Under the pieces are notes generated by a model that worked only from the letters and a program-made list of their open reading frames with translations, made no database searches and had not been told where the DNA came from. From the NCBI GenBank assembly GCA_900322095.1, contig ONYS01000019.1:1-37750 (forward strand): a DNA stretch of 37,750 nt, in the 5' to 3' direction. Shown here one piece after another: positions 30,130 to 35,831 of the stretch. Made by a program: the position numbers and the translations under genes. The first letter of the stretch is position 1; each line of letters begins with the position of its first letter. This DNA comes from an uncultured Prevotella sp. GTDB lineage: Bacteria; Bacteroidota; Bacteroidia; Bacteroidales; Bacteroidaceae.

Positions 30130-31136
30130 ACGACGTTGACTTCTGGAAGAATGTCGATGCCGAAGCGTTCCTTGACATCAGCCTGTATATGGTGCATAAG
30201 CTCAACGATCTCGCGGCCTTCAGCTCCGCCACGGTTGACGAGCACCAATGCCTGCTTCTCGTAGACGCCAGCGCGTCCCAGCGTCTTGCCTTTCCATCCG
30301 CATTGCTCAATCATCCAGCCTGCGGGAATCTTCTCGTGGGCTTCGTCGATGGTGTAATGCGGCATGTTGGGATACTGGCTGTGAAGACGCTCGTAGACAT
30401 CGAGCGTGACAATGGGATTCATGAAGAAGCTTCCGGCATTGCCCAGCACTTTCGGGTCGGGCAACTTGCGGTTGCGAATGTCGATAATCACCTCGCGCAA
30501 CTGCGATGGAGTAGGCTTTTCTATGCCTTTCTCGGCCAGAGCCTGCCTGATATTGCCATATTCGAGGTGAGGCTCGAAGCTGGATGAGAAGCGATAGGTG
30601 ACAAAAGTGATGAGATAGCGGTCGCGCCATTCATGCTTAAAGCGGCTTTGGCGGTAGCTGTACTGGCAGTCGGCATTGCTGAAGCAGACCTTGCGTCCCG
30701 TGCCAATCTCTACAGCCTCAACCGAGACGATGAGATCTTTCACCTCAGCTCCGTAGGCACCGATGTTCTGCACGGCGCTTGCTCCCACCTCGCCAGGAAT
30801 GATCGAGAGGTTCTCTGCTCCATGCCAGCCCGATTCTACGGCCAGTGCCACGACGTCGTCCCAGGTCTTGCCCGAGCCGACGCGTACCAAAGTTCCTTCT
30901 TCGACAGGAGTGCTGGTGAGGCTGGTGATGGCAGAGTGGACCACGGTGCCATGGTAATCGCCTGTGAGCAGAAGGTCGCTGCCCCCACCGAGAATCAGAT
31001 ATTTCTCGCCCGGCCTCAGACGGCTGGCTATCTCTTCGGCCTCCTCTTCGGTGGAGTATTCTACAAATTTGTCGCAGTAGGACTCGATGCCGAACGTGTT
31101 GTTGTGGAGGAGGTTGTAATGTGATGTCTCTTTCAT
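30126..31136 (-). CDS. murB: UDP-N-acetylenolpyruvoylglucosamine reductase
   Basis: This 336-residue flavoenzyme reduces UDP-GlcNAc-enolpyruvate to UDP-MurNAc in the cytoplasmic phase of peptidoglycan synthesis. FAD-binding stretch LILGGGSDLLLTGDYHGTV and ENLSIIPGEVGASAVQNIGAYGAEV are typical; CQYSYRQSRFK is the type I (E. coli-like) tyrosine loop; GNAGSFFMNPIV holds the catalytic Ser (about 229); GWKGKTLGRAGVYEKQALVLVN leads to the final Glu region. Middle gene of an operon (lipoprotein, murB, MBL hydrolase), overlapping the last by 4 nt. Confidence 0.95.
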   Translation of the reverse strand: MKETSHYNLLHNNTFGIESYCDKFVEYSTEEEAEEIASRLRPGEKYLILGGGSDLLLTGDYHGTVVHSAITSLTSTPVEEGTLVRVGSGKTWDDVVALAVESGWHGAENLSIIPGEVGASAVQNIGAYGAEVKDLIVSVEAVEIGTGRKVCFSNADCQYSYRQSRFKHEWRDRYLITFVTYRFSSSFEPHLEYGNIRQALAEKGIEKPTPSQLREVIIDIRNRKLPDPKVLGNAGSFFMNPIVTLDVYERLHSQYPNMPHYTIDEAHEKIPAGWMIEQCGWKGKTLGRAGVYEKQALVLVNRGGAEGREIVELMHHIQADVKERFGIDILPEVNVV

Positions 31137-31154
31137 ATCGCAATGCTGATGTTG

Positions 31155-32009
31155 TCAGGTGGTGAACTTGATGAGTTTCCATTGCTTGCCATTGCGGCGG
31201 AAGGTGAAGTCTATCTCCTGACCGTTGGCAATACCCCTGATGATAAAGATCTTATAGTTGCTCTCCTTGTACGTCTGGCCGTAGATGATGTTGTAGATCT
31301 CGCCGCTCGGGATGAGAGCCGGCTTGAAGTAGGGCCACTGTTCAGGGAGAATCACGCCAGTCTGGTTCTCGAAGTCGTTGTCGGGATTGGGCGAGGTGAA
31401 GGTTACTTCCTTGGCCATGCTTCTGATCTGGAAGGCAGTGTCGGTGGCGAAGCGCTCATAGAACTGCAAGAAGGAGGCGTTGTTGTTCTTGCTCATCGCG
31501 TGAATGTTGATGGACGTCATGCGGAATTGTCCGTTGACGCGGTCGAAAACGTACCGTTTCACCATCTTGCGGCGCAGCGAAATCTTCTCCACGACGACGT
31601 GGCTCACGCTTGTATCCTTCACCAGATCCGTTTGCTTCTGGCTGTCGAAAATCAGGGTGTAGTAGTCTTGCCTCATGAAGAAATGGTCCATGTGCCACTG
31701 ATTCTTCTGAATGCTGCGTGCCAGCTTTCCGTCCTGAAACACCTTGAGCGGGAAGTCGATGCGGTCGCGTTGCAACTTGCGGTTGGCTGCAAAATTGAAA
31801 AAGAAGTCATCGAAAAGCTCGTCGGCAGCCTTTGGCATTGGCTGCTCGGCAATGATGCTGTCCTCAGGCGACAGTGTGTCGGTCGGGGTCGTGTCGGCAA
31901 CGGCCGTAGAGTCGGCGCCCGAAGGCTTCTTGTCGGTGCACCCCGTGGTGAAGACACCTAAGCCTGAAAGCATAAGCATCAATAACAAATATAATCCATA
32001 CTTTCTCAT
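31155..32009 (-). CDS. DUF4348-like lipoprotein
   Basis: This 284-residue protein has a lipoprotein signal (lipobox TTGC, Cys24) followed by a low-complexity Asp/Ser/Thr linker (about 28-58). The remainder (ADELFDDFFFNFAANRKLQRDRIDFPLKVF and later GKQWKLIKFT) matches my memory of the Bacteroidetes-specific DUF4348 family, function unknown. Two predicted domains with mixed alpha/beta character of about 110 residues each. It heads an operon with murB and the MBL hydrolase, with a promoter 8-15 nt upstream, so a role in envelope upkeep is possible. Confidence 0.75.
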   Translation of the reverse strand: MRKYGLYLLLMLMLSGLGVFTTGCTDKKPSGADSTAVADTTPTDTLSPEDSIIAEQPMPKAADELFDDFFFNFAANRKLQRDRIDFPLKVFQDGKLARSIQKNQWHMDHFFMRQDYYTLIFDSQKQTDLVKDTSVSHVVVEKISLRRKMVKRYVFDRVNGQFRMTSINIHAMSKNNNASFLQFYERFATDTAFQIRSMAKEVTFTSPNPDNDFENQTGVILPEQWPYFKPALIPSGEIYNIIYGQTYKESNYKIFIIRGIANGQEIDFTFRRNGKQWKLIKFTT

Positions 32010-32016
32010 TGCAGTG

Positions 32017-32024
32017 CAAAATTA
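32017..32024 (-). promoter_or_regulatory. -7 element of the lipoprotein-murB operon
   Basis: Minus-strand TAATTTTG matches TAnnTTTG; the -33 element is only TTT at 20 nt. The leader would be very short. Confidence 0.5.
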
Positions 32025-32128
32025 CTATTTTTATTCGACAAATAAAATGTTAGGCCATTATTTTTGTATTAATAAAAACGGGTTGATAGAAATTTTCTCT
32101 TTCCTTTCCTCTTCTCGTTATTAATTCG

Positions 32129-32136
32129 TATCTTTG
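32129..32136 (+). promoter_or_regulatory. -7 element of pheS
   Basis: TATCTTTG, 22 nt before the pheS ATG; the -33 element is weak. Confidence 0.6.
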
Positions 32137-32158
32137 CACAAAATTTTAGTAATTTAAG

Positions 32159-33192
32159 ATGCTGTTAGAAAAGATAGAGGATTTACTCAAGGAAGTTGAC
32201 AACCTCAAGGCCCAAAACGCTGAGGACGTAGAGAAGCTTCGCTTGAAGTATCTGAGCAAGAAAGGCGAGATCAATGCCATCATGGCTGATTTCCGCAATG
32301 TTGCCGCTGACCAGAAAAAGACAGTAGGCATCAAGATCAATGAGCTGAAAAAGAACGCGCAAGAGAAAATCAATCAGCTTCGCGAGCAGGTTCAGACCAA
32401 GGAAGCCGATGGAGAGGAACTCGACCTCACACGTACGCCTTATCCCATCGACTTGGGTACGCGTCATCCGCTGTCGATCGTGAAGAATGAGATTATCAAT
32501 ATCTTCCAGCGCATGGGATTCACGCTGTATCATGGTCCTGAGATCGACGATGACAAGCACGTCTTCACCATGCTCAATTTTGCTGCCGACCATCCCGCAC
32601 GCGACATGCAGGACACGTTCTTCATCGAGCAGCCCGATCCTAACGACGTGACGAAGAATGTGTTGCTCCGCAGCCATACTTCGGGTGATGAGGCCCACTA
32701 CATGGAGAGCCATCAGCCGCCCATCCGTATCATCTGCCCCGGACGTGTCTACCGCAACGAGGCTATCTCGGCCCGTGCCCACTGCTTCTTCCATCAGGTG
32801 GAGGGGCTCTATGTCGACAAAGGCGTAAGCTTTACCGACTTGAAGCAGGTGTTGCTCACATTTGCGCGTGAGATGTTCGGTCCGGACACTAAGATTCGTC
32901 TGCGTCCCAGTTACTTCCCCTTCACCGAACCCAGTGCCGAGATGGACATCTCGTGCAATATCTGCGGCGGCAAGGGTTGCTCCTTCTGCAAGGGCACTGG
33001 CTGGGTAGAGATTCTCGGCTGTGGCATGGTGGATCCCCACGACCTGGAGGCTTGTGGCATTGACTCTTCTGTCTACACGGGCTATGCCTTCGGCATGGGT
33101 GCATCACCAATCTGAAGTACAGAGTCAGCGACCTGCGCATGTTCTCAGAGAATGATACCCGCTTTCTGGAGGAATTCCAAAGCGCTTTCTGA
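32159..33192 (+). CDS. pheS: Phenylalanine--tRNA ligase alpha subunit, frameshifted near the 3' end
   Basis: PheS is the catalytic subunit that attaches Phe to tRNA-Phe with PheT. The frame from 32159 shows the N-terminal coiled coil (to about residue 85), motif regions GTRHPLSIVKNEI, FHQVEGLYVDKG and RPSYFPFTEPSAEMD, and then GMVDPHDLEACGIDSSVYTGYAFGMG. After that the family continues GMGIERITNLKYRVSDLR; here the frame reads ASPI and stops at 33115. Moving the frame at about 33100 restores ITNLKYRVSDLRMFSENDTRFLEEFQSAF up to 33192. A loss of exactly 7 nt (encoding IE and part of R) explains this and deletes the motif 3 arginine. Full protein would have 346 residues. It may be a sequencing or assembly error, as pheS is essential. 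Confidence 0.9.
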
Positions 33193-33235
33193 TATAGGTA
33201 AGTTAGAGTTTATATATTATATATAGGTATATAGT

Positions 33236-33286
33236 AAGGCAATAGTGACGTAGCCCCTCTCGGTATGGACCGTCGCTATTGCCTTT
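33236..33286. terminator. Bidirectional terminator between pheS and the repeat protein
   Basis: AAGGCAATAGTGACG pairs with CGTCGCTATTGCCTT (one mismatch) around a 20-nt loop between convergent genes. Confidence 0.8.
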
Positions 33287-33299
33287 ATTGTTCCCTCTT

Positions 33300-34235
33300 C
33301 TATTTTTCTTGGGTCTTGATAAGGGCATCAACGACAGCTCCCGACCGTTGGTAGAGGGCGAGCTGGTCGCTCTCGCTTACCGGCGTGATACCGTTGAACT
33401 GGCCAAGCAGGCGTTGCATGAAAGGAGTCAGCGGCAAACCGTGGCGCTTGCGGATATCGGCGCAGCGGTTGAATTCGTAGGCCGCACGTGAAGCAAGATT
33501 ATGCTTTCTTAGTAGCACGCCGAGTTTGTAGTGATATTTGGTTGTAAATTCTTCGCGTGGTTGGTGGAGTATGGCTTGGCAGTAGAGAGCCATCTTCTGA
33601 GTGTCGTCGGCAACAAGTTCGGCCAGTTCAGCGTAGAGGTAAGAGTCTTTATAACGACTCAACAGTTTTTTGTAGGTTTGCAGGGCATTGGCAGAGTTGC
33701 CCAGCATGATATGCAGTTGGGCATAGTGGCGCAGATTCAATTTGTAGTTGGGCGCTTTCTGCATAGCTTTCCTGAAAAGATCTGTGATCTGGTTGATGTA
33801 GTCGATGTCGCGCGTCTGAATGTCTTTCATCAGATGGTTGACCACCTGCTGACCCAACGAGGGCACTTGGTGATTGTTGACGATGTAAGGCTTCCAGTCT
33901 TCGTCGGTGAGTTTGTTGAACCATGGCAGGAAGTAGATCAGATTGAAGTCCTTCACCTCCCGGTCCATAGCCACGGCTGCTTTGGAGATGGCTCTTGCCG
34001 CTTCGCACCTATCGTCTTTAATGTCGGGATAGATCTTGACCATTTGGCCAAGCATCCGTCGCATCTCCTTGACGTTCTTCTCTTTGGCCAGTTTCTTGAA
34101 CATGTCGCTTGAGCACCAAAACATACACAGGTTGGTGTGCGGGCCGTGGTGATGGGCATATATTTCGCAAATGGCTTGGTAGGCTTCTTCGGTCTTGCCC
34201 TCCTTGCGCATGGTGAAAATGTCTCTTACCTCCAT
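33300..34235 (-). CDS. Helical-repeat (TPR-like) protein of unknown function
   Basis: This 311-residue soluble protein starts MEVRDIFTMRKEGKTEEAYQAICEIY, a TPR-like helical pair. Further helical units are seen at about 45-75, 150-175 (LRHYAQLHIMLGNSANALQTYKKLL) and 200-260 (MALYCQAILHQPREEFTTKYHYKLGVLLRKHNLASRAAYEFNRCAD). The first part resembles the N-terminus of DUF7017-type TPR proteins, but I cannot confirm this by search. No signal peptide, enzyme motif or operon partner. Promoter box TATATTTG lies 29-36 nt upstream (34271-34264). Confidence 0.6.
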   Translation of the reverse strand: MEVRDIFTMRKEGKTEEAYQAICEIYAHHHGPHTNLCMFWCSSDMFKKLAKEKNVKEMRRMLGQMVKIYPDIKDDRCEAARAISKAAVAMDREVKDFNLIYFLPWFNKLTDEDWKPYIVNNHQVPSLGQQVVNHLMKDIQTRDIDYINQITDLFRKAMQKAPNYKLNLRHYAQLHIMLGNSANALQTYKKLLSRYKDSYLYAELAELVADDTQKMALYCQAILHQPREEFTTKYHYKLGVLLRKHNLASRAAYEFNRCADIRKRHGLPLTPFMQRLLGQFNGITPVSESDQLALYQRSGAVVDALIKTQEK

Positions 34236-34263
34236 AGGTGTTTGTAGTTTTAGGTTGATGCTG

Positions 34264-34271
34264 CAAATATA
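34264..34271 (-). promoter_or_regulatory. -7 element of the helical-repeat protein gene
   Basis: Minus-strand TATATTTG matches TAnnTTTG; no good -33 element. Confidence 0.5.
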
Positions 34272-34436
34272 AGAAAAATATTTGACTCTTACAGAACGAT
34301 TGATTAATAAACTGCTATCTTGTCTCTTTATTTTTGTTGATTGACACCAAATATCAGATAAGACGATAGAAGTCTTGCAAGCTGATTATAGAGATTTAGC
34401 GGGATGGGAATAGGTCTGGCTTACGCCTGCCAAGTT

Positions 34437-34477
34437 GCTGACGGTCGCCAACCAAGTTGCTGACGGTTGTCAGCAAC
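34437..34477. repeat. 22-bp-period repeat, locus 3 (about 2 units) with perfect stem-loop
   Basis: Units start at 34437 and 34459 (GCTGACGG...), with a possible degenerate unit at 34415. The last forms a perfect 9-bp hairpin GTTGCTGAC-GGTT-GTCAGCAAC (34456-34477). Period and ends (GTTGTCAGCAAC) match loci 1 and 2, though the internal bases have diverged. Confidence 0.8.
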
Positions 34478-34493
34478 CGCCGTTTGCGCAAAA

Positions 34494-34706
34494 TCAAGTG
34501 ATCATTAATGCGTCTAACCGAGCAGATCTCCAAGATTTTGTGATTTCCTGAAAGATCGATTCTAAATATTCGTATGAAGAAACAGTTTGCTTTTGCATAA
34601 TTTGATGTTCCGTGTACAAATTGTACTCATCGATAACATTCTGATAATCAGTGCTATTATAAAGTTGGCCCAACTTGAGTGTATAGATTGTACTCTTTTT
34701 TTTCAA
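34494..34706 (-). pseudogene. Possible gene remnant, 70 codons, no ATG start
   Basis: A frame beginning at a TTG and containing LKLGQLYNSTDYQNVIDEYN and EYLESIFQEITKSWRSARLD has normal-looking amino-acid use but no start codon or promoter, with a stop just upstream. No family recognised. It could be the C-terminal relic of a lost gene at the border of the accessory patch, or chance. Confidence 0.3.
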
Positions 34707-34758
34707 GCACTCAAGATATTTTTAATAATTTTACACCGTCAAAATAGAGAACTGGAAT

Positions 34759-35151
34759 ATGAATAAATTTTTCGTTATTTTATTACTATCTTGTGCCTGC
34801 GTTTTTGGAACGATGGCATCTGAGCCGTCCAATGCCACTAAGGTTAATCTGACGGTATATTACGATGATCCGTATATCCTTCAGCCTGAAATCAAAAAAT
34901 TACCCCAATCACCATTGACAATATTACAAAGCGGGCATCATTTGGAATTCATGCCTACGGACGAGCCGTTTACATTATTGCTGACTACCCTGGATGAAAG
35001 TAACATCATTTTGAATTATGATGTTGGCTGCCAGGAAACAGAAGTGGAATTACCAGAATATATTCGTGGGGAGTATATGATCAAATTAATATTTGACGTG
35101 GTTAGTTACCGAGGCTATATTTTCTTTGACAAAGGTATCTCGTCCGAATAA
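34759..35151 (+). CDS. Small secreted protein, DUF3244-like
   Basis: This 130-residue protein has a signal peptide (MNKFFVILLLSCACVFGTMA) and a small all-beta mature part. The stretch FTLLLTTLDESNIILNYDV...VELPEYIRGEYMIKLIF...RGYIFF fits the strand pattern of DUF3244 proteins (gut Bacteroidetes, often next to C10 peptidase or peptide-maturation genes), but similarity is only by eye. The region is clearly richer in A+T than the rest of the window. Likely periplasmic or surface-exposed; function unknown. Low-confidence family call. Confidence 0.5.
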   Translation: MNKFFVILLLSCACVFGTMASEPSNATKVNLTVYYDDPYILQPEIKKLPQSPLTILQSGHHLEFMPTDEPFTLLLTTLDESNIILNYDVGCQETEVELPEYIRGEYMIKLIFDVVSYRGYIFFDKGISSE

Positions 35152-35400
35152 TTCTCCATTTATGATTTCTTTATCTCCCGCAATTCGGTTGCTATATACA
35201 ATTTGGAAATAACGCAGAGATCAGTCTGTACATAATCCTATATTACATATAGAAGGTCACATATACGAGGAATAATAATTTACAATGATCAACTCTGTTG
35301 GATTATGATACCCAAGCAATAAACATTCAAAAAAATATTTTTAAATAATAAAGCTATGCCTGAGGCTGATAATTGAGGGCAAAATTAAAACATTAATAAA
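35152..35400. other. AT-rich intergenic stretch before the peptide-leader ORF
   Basis: No gene is seen. A short GCCTGAGGC palindrome at 35360-35368 lies about 35 nt before the next start. No TAnnTTTG box with a good partner was found. Confidence 0.3.
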
Positions 35401-35805
35401 ATGGAAAAAAACTTTTTAACGGTTATCCATGAGGCAGAAATCATGGATCCACAGTCCCTGGAGATGTTGAAAGGTGGAACATCACCTTTCGATTGTCAAA
35501 GTTTCAGTTGCACTTGCTACAAAAAAGTTTCAGTTGCACTTGCTACAAAAAACTTGAGCTCTCCATCTATAGTGAGCCGTTATCTCTTCGACACATCTAT
35601 CTTCAATCAGCCGGAATGCAAGAATTGTTTATTATTCCCCGTTTGTAATGGAGGATGTCAATGGTTCAGATACCAGAATATGTTCAACAGAGGTAACTAT
35701 AAAGTCTGTACTTTTATGAAAGACAAGAATATACTCAAGGAATGTCTATTAAGATATATTACGGGCCGACGTCCAGATCTAGACAAATGTATACAGGCTG
35801 TATGA
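35401..35805 (+). CDS. Chimeric ORF: GG-type RiPP leader/core fused to SPASM radical-SAM C-terminus
   Basis: The 134-residue frame joins unrelated parts. Residues 1-26 (MEKNFLTVIHEAEIMDPQSL, then EMLKGG) look like a ribosomally made peptide leader ending in double glycine, as in the GG-Bacteroidales (TIGR04149-type) precursors; residues 27-42 (TSPFDCQSFSCTCYKK) resemble a Cys-rich core. From about residue 55 the sequence becomes the C-terminus of a radical-SAM peptide maturase: PECKNCLLFPVCNGGC and later YKVC, a SPASM Cx2Cx5Cx3C iron-sulfur motif. The SAM-binding CxxxCxxC core of the enzyme is absent. A 26-bp tandem duplication (35498-35549) sits at the join and sets the frame. It looks like a deletion fusion of a precursor-maturase pair; activity is unlikely but not excluded. 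Confidence 0.75.
   Translation: MEKNFLTVIHEAEIMDPQSLEMLKGGTSPFDCQSFSCTCYKKVSVALATKNLSSPSIVSRYLFDTSIFNQPECKNCLLFPVCNGGCQWFRYQNMFNRGNYKVCTFMKDKNILKECLLRYITGRRPDLDKCIQAV
35498..35549. repeat. Perfect 26-bp tandem duplication
   Basis: The unit AAAGTTTCAGTTGCACTTGC (then TACAAA) occurs twice with no gap. Because 26 is not a multiple of 3, the two copies are read in different frames (first SFSCTCYK, then VSVALATK). This changes the downstream frame and connects the leader to the SPASM domain. Confidence 0.95.
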
Positions 35806-35831
35806 GACATAAACGCAAAAGCTTTTACATT

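Noticed and set aside
32183-33040. Long minus-strand open frame (285 codons)
   Set aside because: It is antisense to pheS.
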